DNA of 64,000 nt from G016234445 sp964438865 (GTDB lineage Bacteria > Chloroflexota > Dehalococcoidia > Tepidiformales > Tepidiformaceae), in assembly GCA_964438865.1 (NCBI GenBank), contig CAYTMI010000011.1, positions 27,940 through 91,939 of the forward strand, written 5' to 3'. Position numbers and translations under genes: made by a program. Below, piece after piece: positions 52,070 through 60,674 of the stretch. Position 1 is the stretch's first letter; every line of letters starts with the position of its first letter. The notes below the pieces were generated by a model. The model had not been told where the DNA came from, ran no database searches, and was given only the letters and a program-made list of their open reading frames with translations.

Positions 52070-52959
52070 TGCCTGTACTTCTCGTTCTTGCCGCGGATGG
52101 CGTCGTAGAAAAGCTCGCTGAGCTTACGGGTGATGGGGCCGGGGACGCCGGCGCCGACGGGTCTGCGGTCGACTTCGACGACGGGAGTAAGGTGGGCCGC
52201 GGTGCCCGTCATGAAGAGTTCGTCGCAGACGTAGAGCTCGGAGCGGTCGATGGTACGTTCGACGGTCTCGATGCCGAGTTCGTCTTTGGCGAGCTGGGCG
52301 ACGGTGGCGGCGGTAATGCCTTCGAGGACGTTGTCGGCCGGGCCGGGCGTGATGAGCTTGCCCTTGCGGATCATGAAGATGTTTTCGCCGCTGCCTTCGG
52401 AGACGTGGCCGTCTTCGTTGAGCATGATCGCTTCATCGAAGCCGTTGAGGTTGGCTTCGGTCTTGGCGAGGGCGCTGTTGGCATAGATGCCGGTGACCTT
52501 TGCCCGCGGGGGGATGCCGGTATCGTTGACGCGGCGCCAGGTGCTGGTGTGGCAGCGGGCGGAGTCAGGGAGGTAGGCGGGGAAGGGAGTCACGAAGATG
52601 AGGGTGTCATGTTCGAGGTTGTGGAGGCGGACGCCGAGCTGTTCGGAGCTGGTGTAGACGAGGGGACGAAGGTAGACGTCCTCGGTGAAGCCGCTGCGTT
52701 CGACGATTTCGACGCTGAGGTCGCAGAGGCGGTCCACGGAGTCCTTCATGTTGAGCATCATGATCCGGGAGCTCATGGCGAGCCGTTCGAAGTGTTCGCG
52801 GAGGCGGAAGAGGTAGTGGCAGCCGTCGTCCTGGTTCCAGTTGCCGCGAATGCCTTCGAATACCGCGGTGCCATAGTGGAGGGCGTGGGTGCTGACGCTG
52901 ATCTTCGCCTGCTCCAGGGGGACGACTTCGCCGCGGAAGTACGCGTACGGTGTAGGCAT
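52033..52959 (-). CDS. ilvE: Branched-chain amino acid aminotransferase
   Basis: A 308-residue fold-type IV PLP enzyme for Leu, Ile and Val. 'ISVSTHALHYGTAVFEGIR' at the start, the PLP Lys in 'RAKVTGIYANSALAK', and the phosphate loop 'HVSEGSGENIFM'. Length and motifs are normal. GGAG nine bases before the ATG, and TATACT (minus strand, 53001-53006) as a probable -10 box. Confidence 0.95.
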   Translation of the reverse strand: MPTPYAYFRGEVVPLEQAKISVSTHALHYGTAVFEGIRGNWNQDDGCHYLFRLREHFERLAMSSRIMMLNMKDSVDRLCDLSVEIVERSGFTEDVYLRPLVYTSSEQLGVRLHNLEHDTLIFVTPFPAYLPDSARCHTSTWRRVNDTGIPPRAKVTGIYANSALAKTEANLNGFDEAIMLNEDGHVSEGSGENIFMIRKGKLITPGPADNVLEGITAATVAQLAKDELGIETVERTIDRSELYVCDELFMTGTAAHLTPVVEVDRRPVGAGVPGPITRKLSELFYDAIRGKNEKYRHWCTPARVRVSR

Positions 52960-53039
52960 CGACGGTTGCTCCTTGGCCCGGGGCTGCCGGGGATTCGATA
53001 AGTATACGTCTCCGCCGGCGTGGGACTAGACGAAGCGGT

Positions 53040-53465
53040 TTACTTGCGGCCGAAGTAGGTGGCGTCCTGGCATTCGGAAACCTGGGGTTCCCTGGCGGCG
53101 AGGCGGGTGGCGACCTTTTCGGGGGGACGAGGGGGAGAGACGGTGAGGAGGGCCTTGGGGTCGGCGAGGCCCTGTTGGAGGTAGACGATGAAGCCGGTAT
53201 GGAAGGCAGCGAGGTCGCCGGGCGGGGTGACGGCCTTCATCGCAGTTATGTAGTTCTCGATGACTTTCGCGATCTGGTCCGGTTTCGAGGCGGCGAGGAG
53301 GCTATCGGAGTACTGGTCGAGGCCGGTGCAGAGGACGCGGAGGTACTCCTCATCGGAGACACCGTTGTCCGGGGGTGCCTCGTCGCCTCCGCCGCAGGCA
53401 GCGAAGAGCACCAGGAGGACGGCGGCGACGGCGGAGAGCAGGAGGAAGCGAGGCATTGGCTTCAT
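53040..53465 (-). CDS. Small lipoprotein
   Basis: A 141-residue protein with a signal peptide and lipobox ('LFAACGGG', Cys near residue 24), then a helical domain with three more Cys. Reads like other short helical lipoproteins of unknown function. Confidence 0.7.
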   Translation of the reverse strand: MKPMPRFLLLSAVAAVLLVLFAACGGGDEAPPDNGVSDEEYLRVLCTGLDQYSDSLLAASKPDQIAKVIENYITAMKAVTPPGDLAAFHTGFIVYLQQGLADPKALLTVSPPRPPEKVATRLAAREPQVSECQDATYFGRK

Positions 53466-53525
53466 GCTACAGGGGAAGGGAGGGGTGGGACGATCGGGGA
53501 ATGTGCCTAAGGCAACCGCCTACCA

Positions 53526-54386
53526 CTACAACAGGACTTTCTTCGCGGCGCCGCCGGCGACCCGCCGCCAGTTGTGGACGAGGTAGCGCTGGCCTTCGTC
53601 GCGCTGGATCGCCTCGACGCGGCAGCGATCGGTGCGGGAGGCCGCGGCGAGTGCGGCGCGGGAGTGAGACGCGGCTGATTCGGGTGGGGGCGGGAAGGCC
53701 ACCGGGTAGGCGGCGACCGTCTCCACCTGGGCGAGGTTGAGCTGCAGCAGCCAGCCGAGGGCGATCTCCGCGAGGCCGAGATGGAAGTCGCGGTCGCCGA
53801 AGGTCGCAACGACACGGCGGGGGTCGGAGTCGCTGCCGGCGATGAGCAGGCTGGCGCCAAAGTGCGAAAGGGAGAAGTCGGTGGCCATGCGATAGACCGG
53901 GCCGAGGACGGGGTCGGTGGCGAGGACTTCGCCGGAACGGAAGGCGTGGAGGCGGTACTCCTCTGCGTGCTCCTCCGGGGCGAGCCCGATACCACCGTCG
54001 TCGAGCCACTCTTGCCATTCGGTGGCGCCGGTGCGGAGGAGGGCGACTTCGGCGGCCTGGTAGTCGGCGGCGGCGCGGATGAGGGGGAAGGCGGCGGCGT
54101 AGTTGCCCCATTCGACGGCGTGGAGGGCTTCGAGCCGGTTGAGCCACGCGCGCGACCAGAGCAGGAGGGCCGAGGCCGTGACCTGGGTCCGGTACTTCGA
54201 GCCGGCGGCGGCTTCGGCGAGGGCGCCCTCAAGCCGGAGGCCGCCGAGGACGAGGGAAAGGTCTTCGCCAAGCGTGAAGGACGCCTGGCGGTAGGCATCG
54301 GCGGAACCGGCGGCGTCAGCGGGGGGCTTCGAGGCACGCGTCGCGGCGGGGAAGATGCGGGGCGGCGAAACGCGGACCGCGGTCAT
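53526..54386 (-). CDS. Hypothetical helical protein
   Basis: A 286-residue, mostly helical, Ala-rich protein with Trp/Glu-rich segments such as 'WSRAWLNRLEALHAVEWG' and no signal peptide or catalytic motif that I recognise. The ATG at 54386 overlaps the stop of the DinB-like gene (ATGA), so it is the fourth gene of the enolase-DinB-DinB unit. Confidence 0.65.
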   Translation of the reverse strand: MTAVRVSPPRIFPAATRASKPPADAAGSADAYRQASFTLGEDLSLVLGGLRLEGALAEAAAGSKYRTQVTASALLLWSRAWLNRLEALHAVEWGNYAAAFPLIRAAADYQAAEVALLRTGATEWQEWLDDGGIGLAPEEHAEEYRLHAFRSGEVLATDPVLGPVYRMATDFSLSHFGASLLIAGSDSDPRRVVATFGDRDFHLGLAEIALGWLLQLNLAQVETVAAYPVAFPPPPESAASHSRAALAAASRTDRCRVEAIQRDEGQRYLVHNWRRVAGGAAKKVLL

Positions 54387-54961
54387 TGTGGTTCGCGGTT
54401 CATGGCGGCCTGGTAGCCGCGGATAACGGGGTCGTCGAACCAGGCCTCGAGCGCCGGAGTGAGCCGGGCGGGCATGGCGCGGAGCATGTCGAGGGCGTGC
54501 ATGGGGTCGTGTTTGCACCAGCCGCGAAGGTAGCCGAGGAGCTGGACCTTCGCCGGTGGCCGCTTGCCATCGCCGCCGAAGTCCAGGGTGCGGGCGAGTG
54601 TGTCGGCGTCGAGCCGGGCCGTCTCTTCGCGGATGCGGGCGCGGGATTCGGCGGCTTCGGTGAGCAACTGTTCGACGCCGAGGCTGCGGCGCTCCTGGAC
54701 CCTCGATTCGTTCCAGCGGTCGACGTCCCAACGGTCTTCGCCGGGAGGGCCTGGGCGCGGCGTGGCTTCCCGGAGGGAGCGGAACATTTCGCGAACGGGG
54801 TCGTCGATGGTGGCGAGGTGGGCGATGAAGTCGCGGACGAGCCAGGTGCTGGCGGGGACCGCGAGGTCGAGTTCGCCGGCGGAGAGCGAGCGGCAGAGGG
54901 TTTCGAAGCGGACGCGGTGGGCATCCAGTTCGGCGATGACGGTACCAACGTCAGAATGCAT
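54383..54961 (-). CDS. DinB/MDMPI-like protein
   Basis: A 192-residue four-helix protein resembling the N-terminal domain of mycothiol-dependent maleylpyruvate isomerase and DinB: 'STWLVRDFIAHLATIDD' carries the first His, and 'WCKHDPMHALDML' the other two. Probably binds a divalent metal. Starts inside the end of the previous DinB-like gene. Confidence 0.78.
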   Translation of the reverse strand: MHSDVGTVIAELDAHRVRFETLCRSLSAGELDLAVPASTWLVRDFIAHLATIDDPVREMFRSLREATPRPGPPGEDRWDVDRWNESRVQERRSLGVEQLLTEAAESRARIREETARLDADTLARTLDFGGDGKRPPAKVQLLGYLRGWCKHDPMHALDMLRAMPARLTPALEAWFDDPVIRGYQAAMNREPQ

Positions 54962-55574
54962 CCTGGTCCTCCTCGGGTTCGGGTAGGTCTTCGTCGTCGT
55001 CTTCGTCTGGGAGAGCGCGAACGTCCTCCCAGAGCTTTCTCTGCCTGGCGGCGGCCTCGGGCTCCCCTTCGAAGTCCACGAAGAGGAGCCAGTTGAGGAG
55101 CATGGGGTCGAAGCGAATCTCGGGCAGGGCGTCGACCAGGTCGATGCCGTGTGCGACATAGTGGCGGGACCAGCGGTCGAGGAGCACGGCGAGAGTGTCT
55201 TTGCCGCGGGCGCGGGAGGCGGCGATGGACGCGGTGACGCACTCGTAGAGGGGGAGGGAGCGGCTCACAGCGTCATCGATGCGCGCTACCAGGCTCTTCA
55301 GCGGGGCCTTCGCGTCGCGCTGAGCGCTGGCAGCATTGGCGTCGTCGCGGTCGTAGTCGGCGGGGAACGGCGTCGCCCCGGCCAGCAGGCGCTCCATGGC
55401 AGCGACGTGCCGGGCTTCGGCATCGCCGACGTGGCCGATGACCTGGCGGACGGTCCAGCCGGTACCGGGCACAATCCGGCCAAGGCCACCCCTGGGGAGG
55501 ATTGCAGCAATGTACTTGAGGTTCGCCGAATCGACGATCATCCTATCGGCTATGGCACGGACGGCGGGAAGCAT
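54951..55574 (-). CDS. DinB-like protein with acidic tail
   Basis: A 207-residue protein: 'TGWTVRQVIGHVGDAEARHV' with a metal-site His, 'RWSRHYVAHGIDLVDAL' with further His, and a very acidic C-terminus (about 20 residues rich in Asp and Glu). Fifteen bases downstream of enolase and overlapping the next DinB-like gene. Confidence 0.75.
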   Translation of the reverse strand: MLPAVRAIADRMIVDSANLKYIAAILPRGGLGRIVPGTGWTVRQVIGHVGDAEARHVAAMERLLAGATPFPADYDRDDANAASAQRDAKAPLKSLVARIDDAVSRSLPLYECVTASIAASRARGKDTLAVLLDRWSRHYVAHGIDLVDALPEIRFDPMLLNWLLFVDFEGEPEAAARQRKLWEDVRALPDEDDDEDLPEPEEDQDAF

Positions 55575-55589
55575 GAAATCTCGGTCCTG

Positions 55590-56948
55590 CTAATGCCGGC
55601 CGCGCGTCTGGCGGCGGCGTTCGGCGCGGGCGGCGGGGCTGGGCCGCTGGGGTTCGCGGTGGGGCCTGGGGCCAAGCTGGCGGATGGAGTCCCAGCCGGC
55701 GTAGGCAGCGCCGCCGCCGAGTTCGGCCTCGATTTCGAGCAGACGATTGTACTTGGCGGTGCGTTCGCTGCGGGCGGGGGCTCCGGCCTTTATCTGGCCG
55801 GCGCCGGTGGCCACCGCGAGGTCGGCGATGAAAGTGTCCTCGGTTTCGCCGGAGCGGTGGCTGATCACAGACGTCCAGCCTGCGCGCTGGGCCGTGTCGA
55901 TGGCCTCCAGGGTCTCAGAGACGGTACCGATCTGGTTGAGCTTCACGAGGACGCTGTTCGCTGCTCTTGCGGTGATCGCGCGACGGATGCGTTCGGGATT
56001 AGTGACGAGGAGGTCATCGCCCACGATCTGGCAGCGGTCGCCGGCGGCGGCGACGAGGGCAGCCCAGCCTTCCCAGTCGTCCTCGGCGAGGCCGTCTTCG
56101 ATTGAGCGGATGGGATACTTCTGGAGCCAGGAGGACCAGTGGGTCACCATCTCGGCACTGGTGAGGGCGCGGCCTTCTTTCGGCAGGACGTATTGGCCGT
56201 TGTGGAAGAGTTCGGTGGTGGCCGGGTCGAGGGCGAGGACGACGTCTTCGCCGGGGCGGTAGCCGGCGCGTTCGACCGCTTCGAGGACGACTTCGACAGC
56301 GGCTTCGTTGCTCGGCAAGGACGGCGCGAACCCTCCTTCGTCGCCGACGTTGGTGGAGAGTTTGCGGTCGTGGAGGATGGCCTTGAGGGCGTGGTAGATC
56401 TCAGCGCCGGCGCGGAGGCCTTCGGAGAAGGTTTCGGCGCCGACCGGCATGACCATGAACTCCTGGAAGTCGGTCGAATCTTCGGCGTGCTTGCCGCCGT
56501 TGAGGATATTGAACATGGGGACCGGGAGGCGATGAGCGGCGGGGCCCCCGAGGTAGCGGTAGAGCGGCAGGCCGAGCGATTCGGCGGCGGCGCGGGCGAC
56601 TGCGAGTGAAACACCGAGGATGGCGTTCGCCCCCAGGCGGCTCTTGTTCGGGGTGCCATCGAGTTCGCACATGGCGCGGTCGATGGTGCGTTGTTCGGTG
56701 GCGGGGACGTGGGTCAACTTCAGGGCGAGTTCGGTGTTGACCGCCCGGACGGCCTTGAGGACGCCCTTGCCGCCGTAGCGGCGGGAGTCGCCGTCGCGGA
56801 GTTCGGCGGCTTCGTGGGCGCCGGTGGAGGCGCCGGAAGGGACGGCCGCGACGCCACGGGAGCCGTCATCCAGGAAGACGGTGACCTGGACGGTGGGGTT
56901 GCCGCGGGAATCCAGGATCTCGCGGGCTTCGATCTCATCGATGAACAT
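55590..56948 (-). CDS. eno: Enolase
   Basis: A 452-residue glycolytic enzyme (2-phosphoglycerate to PEP). 'AREILDSRGNPTVQV', 'PSGASTGAHEA', 'NVGDEGGFAPSL', 'SIEDGLAEDDWEGW', 'VKLNQIGTVSET' and the signature 'ISHRSGETEDTFIADLAV' are all present. The C-terminus is longer than usual, with a basic Arg/Pro-rich tail of about 25 residues. AAGGAG precedes the ATG. Heads a unit with two DinB-like genes and a hypothetical. Confidence 0.96.
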   Translation of the reverse strand: MFIDEIEAREILDSRGNPTVQVTVFLDDGSRGVAAVPSGASTGAHEAAELRDGDSRRYGGKGVLKAVRAVNTELALKLTHVPATEQRTIDRAMCELDGTPNKSRLGANAILGVSLAVARAAAESLGLPLYRYLGGPAAHRLPVPMFNILNGGKHAEDSTDFQEFMVMPVGAETFSEGLRAGAEIYHALKAILHDRKLSTNVGDEGGFAPSLPSNEAAVEVVLEAVERAGYRPGEDVVLALDPATTELFHNGQYVLPKEGRALTSAEMVTHWSSWLQKYPIRSIEDGLAEDDWEGWAALVAAAGDRCQIVGDDLLVTNPERIRRAITARAANSVLVKLNQIGTVSETLEAIDTAQRAGWTSVISHRSGETEDTFIADLAVATGAGQIKAGAPARSERTAKYNRLLEIEAELGGGAAYAGWDSIRQLGPRPHREPQRPSPAARAERRRQTRGRH

Positions 56949-57023
56949 CCAGCTACTCCTTCGCGCCCGAAACGGCGGGGTATGGGTGGCGCGGCGCCGG
57001 CGTTGGTGGCGGGCGCCCGGGTA

Positions 57024-57518
57024 TCAGCCCTTGATTTCGGGCGCGTCGCTGAGGGGAATGAGCGCTTCGGGCCCGGAGAGGTAGTCGATATAGAGGATGC
57101 CGTTGACGTGGTCGATCTCGTGTTCGAGGGCCTCGGCGAGGAGGTCATTTTCGGCCTTGATGCGGACTTCCTTGCCGGTAGTGGGGTCGATCCCCTTGGC
57201 GAGGACCTTCAGGGAACGGGTGATTTCGCCGCGGAAACCGGGGACTGAGAGGCAGCCTTCGTCGCAGCGGCGTTCGCCGGAGCGCTTCACGATCTCGGGA
57301 TTGACGAGGGCGAAGGCGGGGTATTCGTGGACATCGATGACGACAACGCGGAGAGGGATGCCGATCTGGGGCGCGGCGAGGCCCACGCCGGGAGCGTCGT
57401 ACATGGTCTCCCACATGTCATCAATGAGCTTGAGGATGGAGCTGTCCACGGTGCGGACGCGGCGGGCCTTTTCGCGAAGGACAGGGTCGCCCGCGCGACG
57501 GATGGGGATGATGGCCAA
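57024..57518 (-). CDS. def: Peptide deformylase
   Basis: A 164-residue metallo-enzyme that removes the formyl group from new proteins. Motif 1 'GVGLAAPQIG', motif 2 'EGCLSVPG' with metal ligand Cys89, motif 3 'LEHEIDHVNG' with His133, Glu134, His137. The TTG start at 57518 is taken from homology ('AIIPIRRAGDPVL') and a GGGAG nine bases upstream. Divergent from nadB. Confidence 0.94.
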   Translation of the reverse strand: MAIIPIRRAGDPVLREKARRVRTVDSSILKLIDDMWETMYDAPGVGLAAPQIGIPLRVVVIDVHEYPAFALVNPEIVKRSGERRCDEGCLSVPGFRGEITRSLKVLAKGIDPTTGKEVRIKAENDLLAEALEHEIDHVNGILYIDYLSGPEALIPLSDAPEIKG

Positions 57519-57630
57519 GGTGGGAGGCTCCCAAAGACGACTGAGCGGCTGGCGACCGGCCCGGCGGTAGTGTATCGCGAGCGGGGGTGTATGCGCTTCC
57601 CGGCGGTGGCCGCGGACTTCGTGTACGAAG

Positions 57631-57636
57631 TACACT
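57631..57636 (+). promoter_or_regulatory. -10 box of leaderless nadB
   Basis: TACACT, six bases, then the GTG at 57643, with no ribosome-binding site between. Same arrangement as at 4183, 33895 and 35421. Confidence 0.5.
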
Positions 57637-57642
57637 AACTCC

Positions 57643-59202
57643 GTGAGAGCGAGCGAACAGGCGGGCAAGGAACCGAGGGGCGGAAGCTACCGCGTCATCA
57701 TCATCGGGAGCGGGATATCGGGGCTGTTCGTGGCGCTCGAAGCGCGGAGGCTGGGGCCGGTGCTGGTGCTCACCAAGGGCAGCATCGACGACTGCAACAC
57801 GCGCTGGGCACAGGGCGGGATCGCGGCCGCGGTGGGCGCACTCGATTCGGTGGAAGAGCATCTGAAGGACACAATCGACGCCGGCGCGGGGCTGGTGGAC
57901 GAAGCGGCTGCCAGGGTGCTCTGCAGCGAAGCGCCCGGCCGCATCCGCGACCTTATCGAGTACGGGGTGGCGTTCGACAGCCTTGGGGGGGAGGTGGCGC
58001 TGGGGAGAGAGGCAGCCCACGGCCGAGCGCGGATCCTCCACGCGGGGGGCGACCGGACCGGGGCTGTCATCGAGGCGGCGCTGGGAGAAGACGCGGTGCG
58101 GGACCCCGCGATCACGGTGCTGGACTTCACGCTGGCGACGCAGCTGGTGGTGGAAGGAGGGGCTGTCGTTGGGGTCGAGGCCATGAACCTGGCCGACGGG
58201 ACGTTCGAGGAGTACCGGGCAGAGGCGGTGGTGCTGGCGACCGGAGGGGCCGGCCAGTTGTTTTCGTACACCACGAACCCCGCCGTGGCGACGGCCGATG
58301 GGATAGCGCTGGCGTTCCGGGCGGGCGCGGAAGTCGCGGACCTGGAGTTCTACCAGTTCCACCCGACGGCATTCCGGCGGAACGGCGAGCCACCGTTCCT
58401 CATTTCCGAGGCGGTACGCGGGGAGGGAGCGGTACTCCGCAACGGACGGGGCGAAGCGTTCATGGAGCGCTACCACGAATTGCGGGACCTCGCGCCGCGG
58501 GATGTGGTCGCGCGGGCAATCGTGGCGGAGATGAAGGCGACGGGCAGCAACCATGTGGTGCTCGATTGCACGCACCTGCGGGAGGTCGACCTCGCGGCGC
58601 GGTTCCCCGGGATCTACGCCTTCTGCCGGGAGCAGGGCATCGACATGCGCCGGGAGCCGATCCCAGTTTCGCCGGCGGCGCACTACTTGATGGGAGGCGT
58701 GCGGACCGACATCGACGGGCGGACGACGCTGCCGGGACTCTACGCCTGCGGCGAAACGGCCTGCACGGGCGTCCACGGGGCGAACCGGCTGGCGAGTAAT
58801 TCTCTGATGGAGACCGTTGTCTTCGGCAAGCGCGTGGTCGAACACATGGAAGCCGGCGGCGGGGGTGCGGCGCCGCGAACGCCGGCCGCGCAGGCCATCC
58901 GGGTCGGCGGCGGGGCGCCGGAAGTGGCCGTGCTGCAGCAACTGATGTGGGACTGCGCGGGCATCGAGCGAGACAGGGAAGGGATGCAGCGGGGACTGGA
59001 TGCGATCACCGGGGCGCCGCGTTCGGATTCGCCACCCGGGCGGGAGCGGTACGAGCGGGAACAAATGGCCGTGGCGGCGACGCTGATGCTGACGGCGGCG
59101 CTGGCGCGGACGGAAAGCCGCGGCGCCCACTTCCGTCGCGACTACCCGGAGCGGGACGACGCGAACTGGCTCAGGCGGCAGGTGTTCCGGCATGCAGATT
59201 GA
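57643..59202 (+). CDS. nadB: L-aspartate oxidase
   Basis: A 519-residue FAD enzyme that makes iminoaspartate for NAD synthesis. FAD-binding 'IIGSGISGLFVALEA', then 'CNTRWAQGGIAAAV', the capping-domain 'MGGVRTDIDGRT' and 'ETACTGVHGANRLASNSL' of the fumarate-reductase family. Its partner nadA is not in the window. Overlaps nadC by 11 bases. Confidence 0.94.
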   Translation: MRASEQAGKEPRGGSYRVIIIGSGISGLFVALEARRLGPVLVLTKGSIDDCNTRWAQGGIAAAVGALDSVEEHLKDTIDAGAGLVDEAAARVLCSEAPGRIRDLIEYGVAFDSLGGEVALGREAAHGRARILHAGGDRTGAVIEAALGEDAVRDPAITVLDFTLATQLVVEGGAVVGVEAMNLADGTFEEYRAEAVVLATGGAGQLFSYTTNPAVATADGIALAFRAGAEVADLEFYQFHPTAFRRNGEPPFLISEAVRGEGAVLRNGRGEAFMERYHELRDLAPRDVVARAIVAEMKATGSNHVVLDCTHLREVDLAARFPGIYAFCREQGIDMRREPIPVSPAAHYLMGGVRTDIDGRTTLPGLYACGETACTGVHGANRLASNSLMETVVFGKRVVEHMEAGGGGAAPRTPAAQAIRVGGGAPEVAVLQQLMWDCAGIERDREGMQRGLDAITGAPRSDSPPGRERYEREQMAVAATLMLTAALARTESRGAHFRRDYPERDDANWLRRQVFRHAD

Positions 59203-60049
59203 GCCGCTGCCCCGGGAGATCGTGTCGAGGGCGGTCGCGGCGGCGCTGGCGGAGGACCGCGTCTTCGAGGATGTGACCACGCTGGCGGTGGTGGAGCCCC
59301 GGCTCAACGGGGTGGCGCGATTCCTGGCGAAGGAACCGGGGGTGCTCGCCGGACTGGATGTGGCGCTGGAGACGTTCCGGCAGGCGGACGGGAAGTGCGA
59401 GTTGCGGCGTCTTCTACGGGATGGGGGGCGATTCGAGAAGGGCACCGTGGTGGCGGAAGGCCGCGGTCCGGTGCGGGCGCTGCTGCAGGGAGAACGCGTG
59501 GCGTTGAACTTCCTCCAGAGGCTAAGCGGGACGGCGACGCTGACGCGCCGGTTCGTGGACGCGGTCGCCGGGACCCGGACCGTGATTCTCGACACCCGGA
59601 AGACGACGCCGGGTCTGCGGGACATGGAGAAATACGCGGTGCGCTGTGGCGGGGGGACGAATCACCGCCGGGACCTGGCGGTGATGGCGATGATCAAGGA
59701 CAACCACCGGGAGGCGCTTGAACGGAGGGGATGGACGCTGGCGGAGGGGGTCGCGGCGATTCGCAGCCGGACGCCGGGGGTACCGGTGGAGGTGGAGATC
59801 GACTCGCTGGCCGAACTGGAGGCGGCGCTGGCAGCGGGTCCGGAATGGGTGCTGCTCGACAATATGGCGGCTGCGGAGATGGCTGAGGCGGTGCGGCGGA
59901 CGGCCGGGCGGGCGAAGTTGGAGGCGAGTGGGGGGGTTTCGCTGGAGACAGTTGGTGCGATCGCGGAGACGGGTGTCGACGCGATTTCGGTGGGGGCACT
60001 CACGCACAGCGCGCGGGGGCTGGACATCAGCCTGGAGCTGTCGTTCTAG
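59192..60049 (+). CDS. nadC: Nicotinate-nucleotide pyrophosphorylase (QPRTase)
   Basis: A 285-residue phosphoribosyltransferase (quinolinate to NaMN). 'LNFLQRLSGTATLT', 'ILDTRKTTPGLR', 'VRCGGGTNHR', 'MIKDNHREAL', 'VEVEIDSLAELE' and 'ISVGALTHSARGLDISLEL' are the family motifs in order. The last third has a diverged second copy at 63471, on the far side of the P-type ATPase islet. Confidence 0.94.
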   Translation: MQIEPLPREIVSRAVAAALAEDRVFEDVTTLAVVEPRLNGVARFLAKEPGVLAGLDVALETFRQADGKCELRRLLRDGGRFEKGTVVAEGRGPVRALLQGERVALNFLQRLSGTATLTRRFVDAVAGTRTVILDTRKTTPGLRDMEKYAVRCGGGTNHRRDLAVMAMIKDNHREALERRGWTLAEGVAAIRSRTPGVPVEVEIDSLAELEAALAAGPEWVLLDNMAAAEMAEAVRRTAGRAKLEASGGVSLETVGAIAETGVDAISVGALTHSARGLDISLELSF

Positions 60050-60141
60050 GGGAAGAGGGCAGGGTTTTCCCGGGCAGATGTGCTCGCCGGACGGCTGACC
60101 TCATCGCCGGACGCCAAGCATGCCCAGACTGGGAGCCCTCC

Positions 60142-60450
60142 CTAGCCCCCGGCGAAGTCATCCTTGCCTTCGATCGAGGACCAAAGGCTCTCGGAGGCGC
60201 CTAGCCGGGCTTTCTTGTGGGCCGCGTAACCGGGGTCTGCGTAGAAGTTGTCCGCCGCTCGTTTCGAGGGCCATTCGATAAGCACCTGGAGCGCCGGGGT
60301 GGGACCATTCCCCTCCAGCCGCTCGTGGCTTGCCGTGCGGGCGAGATAACGGCCGCCATGCTTCTCCACCAGCGGACCCACGGCCTCAAGGTAGGCCGGG
60401 ATCCAGGTGTCCGAGGTGGGGGTGACAGATACAACTGAGTAGTGGGTCAT
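60142..60450 (-). CDS. DUF1330-like protein
   Basis: A 102-residue ferredoxin-like-fold protein: 'WIPAYLEAVGPLVEKHGGRY', then 'LQVLIEWPSKRAADNFYADP' typical of DUF1330. Enzymatic role unknown. GGAG before the ATG at 60450. It lies inside the islet bounded by the two nadC 3' copies. Confidence 0.8.
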   Translation of the reverse strand: MTHYSVVSVTPTSDTWIPAYLEAVGPLVEKHGGRYLARTASHERLEGNGPTPALQVLIEWPSKRAADNFYADPGYAAHKKARLGASESLWSSIEGKDDFAGG

Positions 60451-60674
60451 GACGTGGCTCCGATAGCGGCGTTTCAACACGGTTTGCGTTGACCGCGCGA
60501 ATACTACCTATGGGTTCCGATGCTGCATAGGGGAGCCAAGTTGGGACGAGTTCCGAGGGTGGTGGCGAGGCGCTTCCGCCGCGGCCGCCCCTGCGGGCGT
60601 GGTACGGGCCTACAGAGCCAGGGCAACCGCGGTAATCTGCGATCCTGGACTTTGAGTAGCGGCGCGGGAAGCGC

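Noticed and set aside
57421..59625. A long minus-strand open frame opposite nadB
   Set aside because: Same mirror effect; nadB on the plus strand has all family motifs and a promoter.
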